DNA from: an uncultured Methanolobus sp. | Lineage (GTDB): Archaea; Halobacteriota; Methanosarcinia; Methanosarcinales; Methanosarcinaceae | Direction of reading: 5' to 3' | NCBI RefSeq assembly: GCF_963667555.1 | Contig: NZ_OY763421.1 | Span: 3,229,618 to 3,293,617 of the forward strand | DNA: 64,000 bases | Shown here: piece after piece, positions 1 through 10,947 of the stretch | Layout of the letters: each line of letters begins with the position of its first letter | Position numbering within the stretch: position 1 is the first letter of the stretch | Position numbers and translations under genes: made by a program | The notes under the pieces: generated by a model | Told to the model about the DNA's origin: nothing | The model's database searches: none | The model's input: the letters and a program-made list of their open reading frames with translations, nothing else

Positions 1-1140
1 TTCATGACTCATATTAGCAAGGAATTCTGTTTTGGCACGATTTGCCATTTCAGCACTTTCATTTGCTTCTTTTAATATCCTGTTTGTTTCAATCAGCTCT
101 TTTTCTGCATTTTTACTATTAGTGATGTCCCTGATTACGAGCATTTGTCCGAGCATGTTATCATTTCCTATGCTAAGCGGTAGGAAATCAACATTGAGCC
201 ATACAACATCGTTCTGTATTTTTCTCACAATTTCGATGGTATTTACCTTATATTCGTCATTATTTTGTTCATTGTTAATGATCTCCTGCCATGAACACAA
301 TGCTTCTGAGATTTTTTTACCAATATCTTTGGACTTAATGTCCAGATATTTCATAGCAGAACTGTTACAATCAACTATTCGTTTCATATCATCAATTACT
401 ATTACTCCATCTGGCAATTTCTCAAAAAGAGCACTACGTGCCATGGGTGTTATATCCAGTAATTTGTACCTTGTCAATCCAATGTATATCAACAACGAAG
501 TAAAGGTAAGTGAATAAGGCATCAGGTCCAATCCCGGAGGAAATATTCCGAAATGATAAAAGATAAGTGATACAAAAGGAACAATTACTCCTATGATCAC
601 AACACTTACCTGTTTTCTTAAAGCAGGAGTTACTTCCAACCACATTTTTAGTAAAAGGATCTGTCCTATGATTATACAGGAGAAATTGTAGGCCTGCTGA
701 ACGAAATGCCATACTCCAGGTTCAAATGTTAATGCAGGAAATATTCCATTATGTCTCATGACCAGTTCCTTATAGTAGAAAGTATGCTCTCCGATGGTAA
801 AAACAAGAATCATGGTAATAAAAGGAATTATTATCAATGCAATGAGCGTTGATGTATTCAACCATCTTTTTTTTCCAGTGTAGTTGATTGCAAATATAAG
901 GAAAAAATAAGGAATGAACGGAACTCCTGTATATTGTAGTTTATAATATATCAGGGCGGTATCATAATTAATAGTGGATATTTCAAGTGCATAAAAAAAT
1001 GAATAAATTATACTGCAGACCAACAACAGCGAGAATGAAGTAGTACCAAATGCATCTCTATACTTTCTGATCTGGTATAGCATTATACAGAGTATAAACG
1101 CCAAAGCCAGTAGTGGAAGTGCATAGTAATTCAGATACAT
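1..1140 (-). CDS. Hybrid histidine kinase, 7TM sensor type (partial, runs off window start)
   Basis: Membrane sensor kinase, cut by the window edge. The ATG is at 1140 and 380 codons are open to base 1, ending inside the H-box (NMSHE). Residues 1 to about 220 form hydrophobic helices of the 7TM histidine-kinase sensor type, beginning MYLNYYALPL. A PAS domain follows (FEKLPDGVIVIDD and onward) and then a linker rich in Glu, Ala and Asn. It is clearly paralogous to the complete kinase at 4898-7597: the start, TM pattern, PAS and H-box all align. The kinase core, and any receiver or HPt domain, lie outside the window. The ligand is unknown. It appears intact as far as visible. Confidence 0.88.
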   Translation of the reverse strand, partial: MYLNYYALPLLALAFILCIMLYQIRKYRDAFGTTSFSLLLVCSIIYSFFYALEISTINYDTALIYYKLQYTGVPFIPYFFLIFAINYTGKKRWLNTSTLIALIIIPFITMILVFTIGEHTFYYKELVMRHNGIFPALTFEPGVWHFVQQAYNFSCIIIGQILLLKMWLEVTPALRKQVSVVIIGVIVPFVSLIFYHFGIFPPGLDLMPYSLTFTSLLIYIGLTRYKLLDITPMARSALFEKLPDGVIVIDDMKRIVDCNSSAMKYLDIKSKDIGKKISEALCSWQEIINNEQNNDEYKVNTIEIVRKIQNDVVWLNVDFLPLSIGNDNMLGQMLVIRDITNSKNAEKELIETNRILKEANESAEMANRAKTEFLANMSHE

Positions 1141-1732
1141 GATTTTTTCTTCTATTCATGGCAGCTTTTGAACATGTAACCAGATCTAAAAGTCAATGTT
1201 ACTTTACTCTAAGTTAAAATCTGATAATTTCCTAAGCCCGCCACTTACTTATATATTTCTGCAAATATGGTATAACATGCTATTTATATTTTTGTAAATC
1301 TCTAATTTACTATGCTTTTCTAAATTAGAAATTTAGTTAAAAACCAAAAATGCATTTAATTCCAGCATTTTCTTCAGGAATTGTCCTGTATAGAAAATGA
1401 TGTTCTTTGAAACTGACAGATACATTGGTACCGCATGGAACAGGTTGAAATGGTAGTCGCAAAATTGAAGAGGTAATTTCCTCTTTTGTTTTATTTTAGA
1501 TTAATTCTCTATTTAATTGGTTAAATCATATTATCTTTGAATCTTTATTTTTGAGTCATGATCAATTAGAAAAATGTATATATGTTTAGGTAAATTATAA
1601 AATAGTACCGTAGGGTATGATTCTTTCTATAGAATTTTTTGCTCTATCTACTAATTGTAATGGTTTATATATTCATACTGTTTCAGGTATTTACATATAA
1701 CTCATCAATTTTATTATTGCGGGCTGATTATT
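1141..1732. other. Gene-poor AT-rich gap between partial kinase and TrlF-like gene
   Basis: No complete gene is visible in these 592 bases. They hold the promoter region of the partial kinase on the minus strand (AT-rich, about 1200-1350), a short uvrA-like relic at about 1355-1411, and an AT-rich leader with TATA-like stretches (for example near 1665-1700) before the plus-strand ATPase gene. Sequence right of 1411 shows no similarity to uvrA, so the homology has a sharp edge. Confidence 0.6.
1355..1411 (-). pseudogene. uvrA 3'-end relic
   Basis: Read on the minus strand, this stretch encodes [19 protein letters not shown] and continues without the stop. The last residues of the intact UvrA (7841-10669) are [19 protein letters not shown] followed by a stop. 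So 16 or so residues match, with two internal changes and a lost stop codon. The relic sits about 215 bases upstream of the partial kinase start, much as the real uvrA 3' end sits about 245 bases upstream of the paralogous kinase. I infer a leftover of a duplicated kinase-uvrA segment. It is too short to encode anything functional. Confidence 0.8.
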
Positions 1733-4700
1733 ATGTTAGATTATTCTCGTGGTTCTGAATGGCGCAGGTGGGATTTGCATATTCATACTCCAGGTACATT
1801 AAAAAATGATCAATTTCAAGGTAGCAATCTTGACGAAAAATGGAATCGGTACTATGGGGATATTAATAATTATATCGAAGAAGGAAATTGTAGGCAAGAC
1901 ATTGCTGTTATTGGTGTAACAGATTATATTTCAATAGATAATTTCAAAAAAATAAAGTCTGATGATAGACTTCCTGACTCAATTAAGTTAATTATACCTA
2001 ATGTCGAAATGCGAATATCTCCTATAACTGGTTCTGGAATACCAATTAATATTCATTGTTTGTTTAATCCAGATATTGTTAATGAATTAGAAAATCGTTT
2101 TTTTGCAAAACTCAAGTTTGATTATGGAGATACTAATTATTCAGCTGCTAGAAGTGAATTAATTAGGTTTGGAAGAGATTTTGAAGGTAATCCTACTCTT
2201 GATGAAAATGTTTCTATCAAAAAAGCAAAAGAACAATATGTAATTTCATTTAAAAGTCTAAAATCTATATTTGATGAAGATGTAGATTTACGTAATCAGA
2301 CCATAATTGTTGTTTCAAATAAATCAAATGATGGAGCAAGTGGATGTACAAATCATTCTGATTTTTTTATAAATCTTGAGGGTGGTTCACGTCGTAGCCA
2401 ATTAGAAGCATCTAGACAATCGATTTATAAGCTATCAGATGCGATTTTTTCCTCAAACAATAATGATAGGCAATATTTTATAGGCAATGGTCCTGATACA
2501 AAAGAAAAAGTAATTTCAAAGTGTGGCTCTTTAAAGCCTTGTTTACATGGTTGTGATGCTCACTCAAATGATAAGATATTTAATCCTGACATGAATCGTT
2601 ATTGTTGGATTAAGGCTGACCCTACTTTCCAAGGACTAAAGCAAGCTATCCATGAACCAGAAGATCGTTTTTTCATAGGTGAAATGCCAGATGTGTTGGT
2701 TCGTGTAAATGGCGATAAAACTCGTTATATCAAGAATGTATATTTATCTACTTGTGATGAAATTGAAGTGCCTGATCAAATATGGTTCAAAGATTTAGAA
2801 ATTCCTCTTAGTAAAGAATTAACGGTTATAATTGGAAACAAAGGAAGTGGAAAAAGTGCTATTGCAGATATAATTGGTTTATGCGCTGATGCTCAGCACC
2901 AGGACCATTTTCTATTTTTACATAAAAACAAGTTCAAAAAAAGAGGTTTTGCAGAGAGGTTTTGTGCAAATATGCAGTTTGAAAGTGGTATTCGTACAAC
3001 TGCTCGAAAACTTGACTATAATATTATAGGTACAGACGAATCAAAAGTACAGTATCTTCCACAAAACTATTTTGAAACAGTTTGCAATGAGATTACTGAA
3101 GCTACTTCTTTTAGAAACGAAATTGAAAATGTAGTTTTTCAGTATGTTCCAGTAGAGGAAACCCTTAATTCTAAATCATTCAAAGAGTTAATTGAATTAA
3201 AAACATCTAGTGTAGAAAAAGAAATCATCTCTATTATTTCTAAAATAACATTGTTAAATAGAGATATTATAGATATGGAAGATAAAAGTAATTCTTCTTA
3301 CATTAAGAGTATAGAAAGTAAACTATTGTCTATTAAAGAAGAATTGGAAGTACATGAGGTAAATAAACCATTAAATCCACAAAAAGAAGATTCAGAATCT
3401 AATTCAGATGATAATGAAAATGTCCAGCAATCACCTGAGTTAAAAGAATGGACTGATAAACTTGAAAAAGCCAAACTTGATATAGAAAACTATGAAAATG
3501 AATTATCTTCAATTAATTTGTCTATTGAGAAATTGATAAACTTTAAACGAGATATAAATACTTTTTATCAGGACGCCACAGACTTTATAGAATCAAAAGC
3601 AGATATATGTAGGGAATTTGGTTTCACCTTGAATGAAATTATTTCTATCTCTAAAAATGTATCTATCATTAGTATTGCTATTAAGGAATATGAAGTAGAT
3701 AAAATAATGATAAAGTCTATTTTAGGTACCACTGAAATCGATGACTTATTAGTATATGATGACTTGCCTTTAAGAGCAAAAAAAATAAAATGTGAAACTG
3801 AAATTAAGGCAATTCAAACATCGTTGAATAAAGCTGAACAGGAGTATCAAAAGTACTTATTAGATTTAAAAAAGTGGGACGAAAGGAAGGAAGCTCTTAT
3901 AGGTAACTCTAATTTGCCAAACAGCATTAAGTTCTATGAAGCAGAACTACATTATATTGTCAATAATCTTTCATCAGAGTTACATGCTAAAAGGCAAGAA
4001 AGACTTAGGTTGAGTTCTTTAATTCATTCAAAAAAAGCAGAAATTAAAGATTTCTTTGATCAAATTGGCGAAAATATTTCTGTCAAATTAAAAGACTGTG
4101 AAGTTCAAAATCTAACTATTCAAAGTTCATTAGTTTTATCTTCCGATTTCAATGATGAGTTTCTAAATTTTATCTCTAAAAATAAATCTGGTTCATTTTA
4201 TGGCACTGAAGATGGACTGAAAATTCTAAAAGAGTATATAGCTAATATTGATTGGAATTTGCAAGATTCATCAATGTCATTCTTAGAATGGGTAGTTGAT
4301 TCTCTTGAGAATGACAAAAGAAATGGAGTCACGGAAAAAGATAGACATCGATTTATTGGAGACCAAGTTAAAAATAGAGAATCTTTTTATGACTTTATTT
4401 TTTCTCTAAAATATCTGAAACCTATCTATGAACTTCAAAAAGATGGTAAAAACATTGAGGCTTTGTCCCCGGGTGAAAAGGGAGCAATGCTATTAGTTTT
4501 CTACCTTGTTTTAGATAAAAGCACGGTTCCATTAGTTATTGATCAACCAGAAGACAACTTAGACAATAACAGTGTCACAAAGATACTTGTTCCTTTTATT
4601 AAGCAAGCCAAAAAAAGAAGACAAATTATAATGATTACCCATAATCCGAATTTAGCTGTTGTTGCGGACGCAGAACAAGTTATTCATGTAGATATAAATA

Positions 4701-4837
4701 AGGAAGAAGGAAATTGTTTTTCATTTGTATCTGGTAGCATTGAAAATCCTCTCATTAACAAGTCTATTGTAGATGTATTAGAGGGAACAATGCCAGCGTT
4801 TAATACTCGAAAGAGCAAGTACCATGAAGAAAAATAG
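1733..4837 (+). CDS. PHP-domain/SMC-like AAA ATPase (TrlF-like), probable defence protein
   Basis: A 1034-aa protein. The N-terminus has a PHP-type metal site, DLHIHT at about 14-19, and further His/Asp residues (TDY, NIHC, CDAH), suggesting a phosphoesterase or nuclease module. From about 340 there is a split ABC/SMC ATPase: Walker A IGNKGSGKS (about 367-375), a long charged coiled-coil middle (about 500-830, many Lys/Glu/Ser), the signature-like LSPGEKG (about 911-917), Walker B LVIDQPEDNLD (about 934-944) and an H-loop MITHNP (about 967). This order matches the family I recall as TrlF-family AAA-like ATPases; PHP-SMC proteins occur in defence contexts. The gene is strikingly AT-rich compared with neighbours and stands alone, flanked by duplication scars, which suggests horizontal gain. 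Its target is not known. Confidence 0.82.
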   Translation: MLDYSRGSEWRRWDLHIHTPGTLKNDQFQGSNLDEKWNRYYGDINNYIEEGNCRQDIAVIGVTDYISIDNFKKIKSDDRLPDSIKLIIPNVEMRISPITGSGIPINIHCLFNPDIVNELENRFFAKLKFDYGDTNYSAARSELIRFGRDFEGNPTLDENVSIKKAKEQYVISFKSLKSIFDEDVDLRNQTIIVVSNKSNDGASGCTNHSDFFINLEGGSRRSQLEASRQSIYKLSDAIFSSNNNDRQYFIGNGPDTKEKVISKCGSLKPCLHGCDAHSNDKIFNPDMNRYCWIKADPTFQGLKQAIHEPEDRFFIGEMPDVLVRVNGDKTRYIKNVYLSTCDEIEVPDQIWFKDLEIPLSKELTVIIGNKGSGKSAIADIIGLCADAQHQDHFLFLHKNKFKKRGFAERFCANMQFESGIRTTARKLDYNIIGTDESKVQYLPQNYFETVCNEITEATSFRNEIENVVFQYVPVEETLNSKSFKELIELKTSSVEKEIISIISKITLLNRDIIDMEDKSNSSYIKSIESKLLSIKEELEVHEVNKPLNPQKEDSESNSDDNENVQQSPELKEWTDKLEKAKLDIENYENELSSINLSIEKLINFKRDINTFYQDATDFIESKADICREFGFTLNEIISISKNVSIISIAIKEYEVDKIMIKSILGTTEIDDLLVYDDLPLRAKKIKCETEIKAIQTSLNKAEQEYQKYLLDLKKWDERKEALIGNSNLPNSIKFYEAELHYIVNNLSSELHAKRQERLRLSSLIHSKKAEIKDFFDQIGENISVKLKDCEVQNLTIQSSLVLSSDFNDEFLNFISKNKSGSFYGTEDGLKILKEYIANIDWNLQDSSMSFLEWVVDSLENDKRNGVTEKDRHRFIGDQVKNRESFYDFIFSLKYLKPIYELQKDGKNIEALSPGEKGAMLLVFYLVLDKSTVPLVIDQPEDNLDNNSVTKILVPFIKQAKKRRQIIMITHNPNLAVVADAEQVIHVDINKEEGNCFSFVSGSIENPLINKSIVDVLEGTMPAFNTRKSKYHEEK

Positions 4838-4897
4838 CCTAAATTAATTGATACTTAACTTTTTTAGTAAGCAGACAATTAGTACATATTTCCAATT

Positions 4898-7597
4898 CTA
4901 ATTCTTTTCAGGTGTATCTATATGCTTTTTAATCTCAAATCTAATCACTTCGATCTCGTTTTCTATAATATCCAGCATTTCAGGAATATTCTCTACGTGA
5001 TTCTCTACAGAATCTTCCAGTTCCTTTGCCATTGTTGCCAGAATATTGAATCCCATATTAAGTGAAACACCCTTCATCCTGTGAGCAGTTTCCTTCACTC
5101 CTTGAAGATCGGCTTCTGTGAACTTACCAATGATCTCTTCCAGATTAGAAGTGATGGACCTCAGTGCCATGGAACTCAATCTCCGGTAAGTCTCGTCATC
5201 ACCTGCAATGGTGTTCATAAGCTTTACTTTATCAAAGTGGGCAGGTTCCTCCTCTTTTTCAGAGACAGGACATTCAATAGTATCATCGGTATCACTAACG
5301 TCCTCAGTCATCATGGTATTTTCACTGTAAAGCCATTTGTTAAGGATTTCATGTACCACCTCAGAAACCACGGGTTTTGTAATATAATCGTCCATGCCTG
5401 ACTGGAAACACAGTTCTTTTTCCCTGCTAAAAGCACTGGCTGTCAATGCAACAATAGGGACATGTCCGCCAATATCTTTTTCGATACCTCTTATCATTAT
5501 GGAAGCGTCATGTCCGTTCATTTCAGGCATCTGCACATCCATCAAAATAAGATCTATTTCCTCCTGATCATTTTTCTTTCCTTTCAGGAATAATCTTACT
5601 GCTTCTGTTCCGTTCTCAGCTTTGAGGATATTAGCTTCAGGCAGGAATCCTGAAATTATAATACATGCAAGTTCCATGTTTGTATCATTGTCTTCTGCAA
5701 CAAGTATGGAACATTTCTTATCCCTGCTGCATGGCCTGGAAACATTGTGGCAACCCTTTGCATGATTTTTGTTCTCTTCGTCTTCAACAGGCAGATTCAC
5801 ACTGAAATAAAAGGTGCTTCCTTTTCCAAGTTTACTTTCAAGCTCAAGTTCAGATCCCATCATTTCCAGGAGACTGTTGGATATTGTAAGCCCAAGCCCG
5901 GTTCCGCCGTACTTACGTGTGATGGAACCGTCTGCCTGTGAAAAAGATTCGAAGATACGCTCCTTGTTCTCTTCTCCAATACCTATTCCGGTATCTCTCA
6001 CAGAAAAGATGAAACCGCATTCATTATCATTTTCCAGGGCAGGTTTAGTTTCAACTTTTAGCTCGATCTCTCCATATTCTGTAAACTTGATAGCATTACT
6101 CAGGAGATTCACAAGTATCTGGCGTAATCTCAGATGGTCAACGATGACATGCCGTGGTGTATTCTCAGGGATTGTAAGCTTAAGTTTGAGTCCTTTTTCC
6201 TGTGCACGATATTTGACTATATCCGTAATCATGGCAAGAAGCTCCACAATTTCCGTTCTCTCCGGATCAAGTTCAAGCTTTCCTGCTTCTATCTTTGAAA
6301 AGTCAAGGACATCATTGATGATATCAAGAAGTGAGTTCGCAGATGTGTATACTGTTTGCATATAGTGATTCTGTTTATCACTTAGTTCAGTCTGCATGAG
6401 AATATCTGAAAAACCAATAATACCATTTAGTGGTGTGCGTATCTCGTGGCTCATATTAGCAAGGAACTCACTTTTTGCACGGTTTGCCATCTCTGCCTGT
6501 GCAGTCATAAACTGAGCTCTGGCAGTGGCTTCCTCAAGATCCCTGTTGGTCTGAAGTAAGATCTCCTCTGCCTTTTTGCTTTCTGTGATATCCCTCAGGA
6601 TGATCATTTGCCCGATAATGAGCTGGTCATCACTTAACATGGGGAGGAAATCTATCTTCAGCCAGACTTCTTTTCCATTATTACTCCGCATTACTTCGAT
6701 ACTATTCTTTTCATATGTGTTCTCTCTGGAGATTTCAAGCTCTGGCCAGCATTCCATCAGGTCATCAATATACTTGCCAATGTCTCCTGATGATATTCCC
6801 ATGAACTGTTTAGCAGATCCGTTGCAATCTACAATTCTCTGTATCTGGTCAAGAATGATTACACCATCTGGTATTTTATCAAAAAGTGCACTGCGAGCCA
6901 TAGGTGCAATGTCCAGTAGTTTGTAACGTGTAAGTCCTGCATATATCATAAGTCCGCAGAATGCAAGAGAATATGGGATAGGATCGAGACCATGAGGGAA
7001 AAACCCTGCTATATAGAGGAGGAGCACCATGAAAGGTATAAGTGCTCCAGCCATCACCATTGTGATCTGTTTTCTGAGGGTTGGTATCACTTCCAGCCAC
7101 ATCTTTAAGAAAAGCAGGATACTGAACATTATGCAGAGCACGTTGTAGAACTCCTGGACAGCATACCATATGCCTGGTTCAAAGGTCAGGGCCGGAAAGA
7201 TGGTATTTGCGCTCAGCATCAGGTTCTTATGATAAAGTGTGTGCTGGCCTGTTGTGAACACAAGGATCATCGTTATCAGGGGCACGGAGAATAAGGACAC
7301 TATCACAGGTGCTGTTAACCAGTGCTTTTTGCCTGTATATTTTACAGAGAATGTAAGCAGGAAAGCAGGGATAAAAGGAATTCCCAGATATTCTAGCTTA
7401 TAGAAGATCAGTGCCGTGTCAAAGCTTTCTGATGATATCTCCAATGCGTAAAATACAGAATAGATTATAGTTGCCAGTAACATAAATGAGAAGCAGGTAG
7501 TTCCACTCGTTTCCTTATGTTTTCTTACGTGGAACAATACAGTACTGAGAATTATCACCAGTGCTATCAGAGGTAACGCATAGTAATTGAGGTACAT
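4898..7597 (-). CDS. Hybrid histidine kinase: 7TM sensor, PAS, HisKA, HATPase, receiver, HPt
   Basis: An 899-aa multidomain phosphorelay protein. Order: seven hydrophobic helices (about 1-220), PAS (about 230-345), coiled linker, HisKA with SHEIRTPLNG (phosphorylated His about 384), HATPase with N, G1 (DTGIGI) and G2 (GGTGLGL) boxes, a receiver with ILMDVQMPEMNG (Asp about 687), and a C-terminal HPt with AHRMKG (His about 839). All phosphorelay residues are present, so an intramolecular His-Asp-His relay is likely. The output regulator is not in the window. It is paralogous to the truncated kinase at 1-1140. The ATG at 7597 follows a TATA-like TTATAAATTAAT almost directly, so the message may be nearly leaderless. 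Confidence 0.9.
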   Translation of the reverse strand: MYLNYYALPLIALVIILSTVLFHVRKHKETSGTTCFSFMLLATIIYSVFYALEISSESFDTALIFYKLEYLGIPFIPAFLLTFSVKYTGKKHWLTAPVIVSLFSVPLITMILVFTTGQHTLYHKNLMLSANTIFPALTFEPGIWYAVQEFYNVLCIMFSILLFLKMWLEVIPTLRKQITMVMAGALIPFMVLLLYIAGFFPHGLDPIPYSLAFCGLMIYAGLTRYKLLDIAPMARSALFDKIPDGVIILDQIQRIVDCNGSAKQFMGISSGDIGKYIDDLMECWPELEISRENTYEKNSIEVMRSNNGKEVWLKIDFLPMLSDDQLIIGQMIILRDITESKKAEEILLQTNRDLEEATARAQFMTAQAEMANRAKSEFLANMSHEIRTPLNGIIGFSDILMQTELSDKQNHYMQTVYTSANSLLDIINDVLDFSKIEAGKLELDPERTEIVELLAMITDIVKYRAQEKGLKLKLTIPENTPRHVIVDHLRLRQILVNLLSNAIKFTEYGEIELKVETKPALENDNECGFIFSVRDTGIGIGEENKERIFESFSQADGSITRKYGGTGLGLTISNSLLEMMGSELELESKLGKGSTFYFSVNLPVEDEENKNHAKGCHNVSRPCSRDKKCSILVAEDNDTNMELACIIISGFLPEANILKAENGTEAVRLFLKGKKNDQEEIDLILMDVQMPEMNGHDASIMIRGIEKDIGGHVPIVALTASAFSREKELCFQSGMDDYITKPVVSEVVHEILNKWLYSENTMMTEDVSDTDDTIECPVSEKEEEPAHFDKVKLMNTIAGDDETYRRLSSMALRSITSNLEEIIGKFTEADLQGVKETAHRMKGVSLNMGFNILATMAKELEDSVENHVENIPEMLDIIENEIEVIRFEIKKHIDTPEKN

Positions 7598-7840
7598 ATT
7601 AATTTATAACGGAACTGTCTTGCAGACCCATGATTTTTGGCAGGTCTGTATTATGTTTTTTAGAATCTGTTCTGAGATATCCAATATATAGTTATTCAAA
7701 TTATATAAAACAACGTTATATTTCTGCATACTCTTTTCTATGGCAGAAGCTCGAATGATGGTGTTTTTTAGGAATGATAAAATGTGCATCACTGCACATT
7801 TTCAATAATATATATAGTTTTCAGTTAATACAGAATTTGA

Positions 7841-10669
7841 TCATTCCAGCATTTTCTTAAGGAACTGTCCGGTATAGGAAATATTGTTCTTTGAGACTTC
7901 TTCAGGTGTTCCCTGTGCGATGATCTCTCCGCCACGGTCACCACCTTCAGGTCCAAGGTCAATGAGCCAGTCGGCAGTTTTGATTACATCAAGGTTGTGC
8001 TCAATGACTATCACTGTATTTCCGGCTTCTACCAGTCTCTGCAGAACCTCCAGGAGCTTTTTCACGTCATCAAAGTGAAGTCCGGTTGTAGGTTCATCAA
8101 GGATAAAAACAGTCTTGCCTGTGGAGCGCTTGCTAAGTTCCGTTGCAAGTTTCACTCTCTGGGCCTCTCCTCCTGAAAGTGTGGTTGATGACTGACCAAG
8201 CTTTATGTAGCCAAGTCCTACATCGTTGAGAGTCTCAAGTTTACGACTTATGGTCGGGACATTCTCAAAGAACTCAAACGCCTCTTCCACGGTCATGTCA
8301 AGGACTTCGGCAATATTCTTGTCCTTGTAGGTTACTTCCAGTGTCTCCCTGTTGTAGCGTTTTCCATGACATACTTCACATGGAACGTAGACATCCGGCA
8401 GGAAATGCATTTCAATTGTGATTATGCCATCACCGGAACATGCTTCACAGCGTCCTCCACGGACGTTGAAACTAAAACGTCCAGCTTTGTAACCTCTTGC
8501 ACGTGCCATCTTTGTCTGTGCAAAGAGTTCTCTTATAGGAGTAAAAAGATTGGTATAGGTTGCAGGATTTGACCTGGGTGTACGCCCGATAGGTGACTGG
8601 TCTATGGTTATTACCTTGTCAACATTTTCCAGTCCTTCGATAGAGCTGTATTTTCCAGGAATATCCCTTGCTTTGTTGAGTTGTTTTGCGAGCACTTTGT
8701 TAAGTGTTTCATTAATGAGCGTACTTTTTCCGGAGCCGGATACTCCTGTTACACAGACAAGCACTCCCAATGGGAATTCAACATCCACATTTTTAAGATT
8801 GTTCTGGCTGGCTCCGTGAAGTATCATGGTGCCTGTAGGTTCTCTTCTTGTTTCAGGGATCTCTATCTTTAGTTTTCCACTCAGGTATTTTCCTGTGGTG
8901 GAAGCCTTGTTTTTCATGATCTCTTTAGGAGTGCCCTCGGCCACGATCTCACCACCGTGGATTCCTGCTCCCGGTCCCATATCAACAACATAGTCAGAGT
9001 TACATATGGTCTCCTCATCATGTTCGACTACAAGAACGGTATTTCCGATGTCCCTGAGATGCTTCAGGGTGGTTATAAGCCTGAGATTATCTCTCTGGTG
9101 CAGGCCTATACTCGGTTCATCAAGGATGTAGAGCACGCCCATAAGACTTGAACCTATCTGGGTTGCAAGCCTGATACGCTGGGCTTCGCCACCGGAAAGT
9201 GTGGCTGAAGAGCGACTGAGTGTAAGATAATCAAGTCCCACGTCAACAAGGAATCCAAGTCTTGCCTTGATCTCTTTTAGTATAAGGCGAGCAATGGTGT
9301 ATTCTCTTTCATTGAGTTTTGGTTCAAGTTCCTTGAAGAATTCCAGTGCCTCTTCCACAGACATTTCAGTGGCATCAATAATATTCCTGCCATCGATGGT
9401 TACTGCAAGTGTGACCGGCTTAAGTCTTCTGCCATGACATGTAAGGCATGGCTTGGTGCTGATGTACCTGCTCATCCTTTCCTTACTGTTCTCGGATTCA
9501 GTGCCTTCGTAGATCTTGGACAGGTTTGCAATAACCCCTTTGAAGCGTCCCTTGTGTTTCCACATGCCGCCGTTCCTTCCAACATGGACGAACGGGATAA
9601 GCTCCTCGCTACCATAGAATATAATATGCTGGATTTCTGGATCAAGTTCCTCAAAGGGTACATTCATTGAGAATCCAAGATGATCTGCAAGGGATTGCAG
9701 TGACTGCATGTAATAACCATCGGACTTTTTGCTGTACCAGGGTTCCACTGCACCTTCGTTCAGGGAGAGTGATTTGTCAGGAACTATCAGGTCAGGGTCG
9801 AATTCCATTGAGGTTCCAAGGCCGTGACACTCAGGACAAGCTCCCTGCGGACTATTGAATGAGAATGCTGCAGGTTCCATTTCCTCAAAACCGATGCCAC
9901 ATTCCGGACATGCCAGTTTTTCGCTGAAGGTAAGCTCTTCCCCATCAAGTACCTGGACTGTCAGAGTACCTCCGCTCTTTTCCAGAGCTGTCTCGACGGA
10001 GTCTGAAAGTCTCTCTTCGATCCCTTTCTTGATGGCAAGCCTGTCAACAACGATATCAATATTATGTTTGAAGTAGCGCCCGAGGTCAATATTCTCAGCA
10101 TCGTCAAGTGAGTGTATCTCACCATCCACACGTACACGTGTGAAACCTTCGCTGCGCAGGTCGGTCAGGAGTTTCTTATACTCCCCTTTTCTCTCTCTCA
10201 CCAGCGGAGCAAGCACATGAGTTTTTGTACCCTCACGCAGGTTCATTATGCTGTCAACTATCTGATCGACGCTCTGAGTTTCAATTATGCGACCACATTC
10301 AGGACAATGTCTTATGCCTATACGGGCAAAGAGCAGTCTCAGGTAGTCATAAATTTCAGTAACAGTTCCCACGGTGGAGCGTGGATTTTTACTTGTGGTC
10401 TTCTGCTCGATGGAAATTGCAGGTGAGAGTCCTTCAATATACTCCACATCCGGTTTTTCCATAAGCCCGAGGAACTGCCTTGCGTATGCTGAAAGAGATT
10501 CAACATACCTGCGCTGTCCCTCAGCGTAAATAGTATCAAAAGCAAGCGATGATTTACCTGAACCACTAAGCCCTGTGATAACGATGAGCTTATCACGCGG
10601 CAGGGTTAGGTCAATATTCTTAAGATTGTGCTCCTTGGCACCCTTTATCCTGATGCTGCTCAATGACAT
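7841..10669 (-). CDS. uvrA: UvrABC excision repair subunit A
   Basis: Full-length UvrA, 942 aa: the DNA-damage recognition ATPase of nucleotide excision repair, present in methanogens by ancient transfer from bacteria. Two ABC modules are visible. Walker A GLSGSGKS lies near residue 31-40 and GVSGSGKS near 645. Two LSGGEAQR signatures are present, each followed by a Walker B ([11 protein letters not shown] and [11 protein letters not shown]). Zinc-finger cysteine pairs CPEC/CPEC (about 255-285) and CEAC/CEVC (about 735-765) are intact. The start [15 protein letters not shown] is typical. uvrB and uvrC are not in the window. The 3' end has a degenerate copy at about 1355-1411. Confidence 0.97.
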   Translation of the reverse strand: MSLSSIRIKGAKEHNLKNIDLTLPRDKLIVITGLSGSGKSSLAFDTIYAEGQRRYVESLSAYARQFLGLMEKPDVEYIEGLSPAISIEQKTTSKNPRSTVGTVTEIYDYLRLLFARIGIRHCPECGRIIETQSVDQIVDSIMNLREGTKTHVLAPLVRERKGEYKKLLTDLRSEGFTRVRVDGEIHSLDDAENIDLGRYFKHNIDIVVDRLAIKKGIEERLSDSVETALEKSGGTLTVQVLDGEELTFSEKLACPECGIGFEEMEPAAFSFNSPQGACPECHGLGTSMEFDPDLIVPDKSLSLNEGAVEPWYSKKSDGYYMQSLQSLADHLGFSMNVPFEELDPEIQHIIFYGSEELIPFVHVGRNGGMWKHKGRFKGVIANLSKIYEGTESENSKERMSRYISTKPCLTCHGRRLKPVTLAVTIDGRNIIDATEMSVEEALEFFKELEPKLNEREYTIARLILKEIKARLGFLVDVGLDYLTLSRSSATLSGGEAQRIRLATQIGSSLMGVLYILDEPSIGLHQRDNLRLITTLKHLRDIGNTVLVVEHDEETICNSDYVVDMGPGAGIHGGEIVAEGTPKEIMKNKASTTGKYLSGKLKIEIPETRREPTGTMILHGASQNNLKNVDVEFPLGVLVCVTGVSGSGKSTLINETLNKVLAKQLNKARDIPGKYSSIEGLENVDKVITIDQSPIGRTPRSNPATYTNLFTPIRELFAQTKMARARGYKAGRFSFNVRGGRCEACSGDGIITIEMHFLPDVYVPCEVCHGKRYNRETLEVTYKDKNIAEVLDMTVEEAFEFFENVPTISRKLETLNDVGLGYIKLGQSSTTLSGGEAQRVKLATELSKRSTGKTVFILDEPTTGLHFDDVKKLLEVLQRLVEAGNTVIVIEHNLDVIKTADWLIDLGPEGGDRGGEIIAQGTPEEVSKNNISYTGQFLKKMLE

Positions 10670-10947
10670 TGTCTACTCTGATGCCTTACTAATAAGTATA
10701 GTTTGTGGTATGGCGAACAAATTTAAATTAATACCTGCTTTTTGCTTTTATCTCTGGAAGCAGCACTCTTTTTCTGGATGTTTCTGATGGTGGTGATCAG
10801 CTTTACTCTCCTCTCAAACTCTGTCATGTATTGCTAATTGCAGGAGTTAGTATATATTAGAGATGCAAGCGGGGTGAAAGTATTCTACTATTATCTGTTG
10901 TTCAATATTCAGATTCAAAAGAAAGGATGTGATTTCACTCTACTTTT

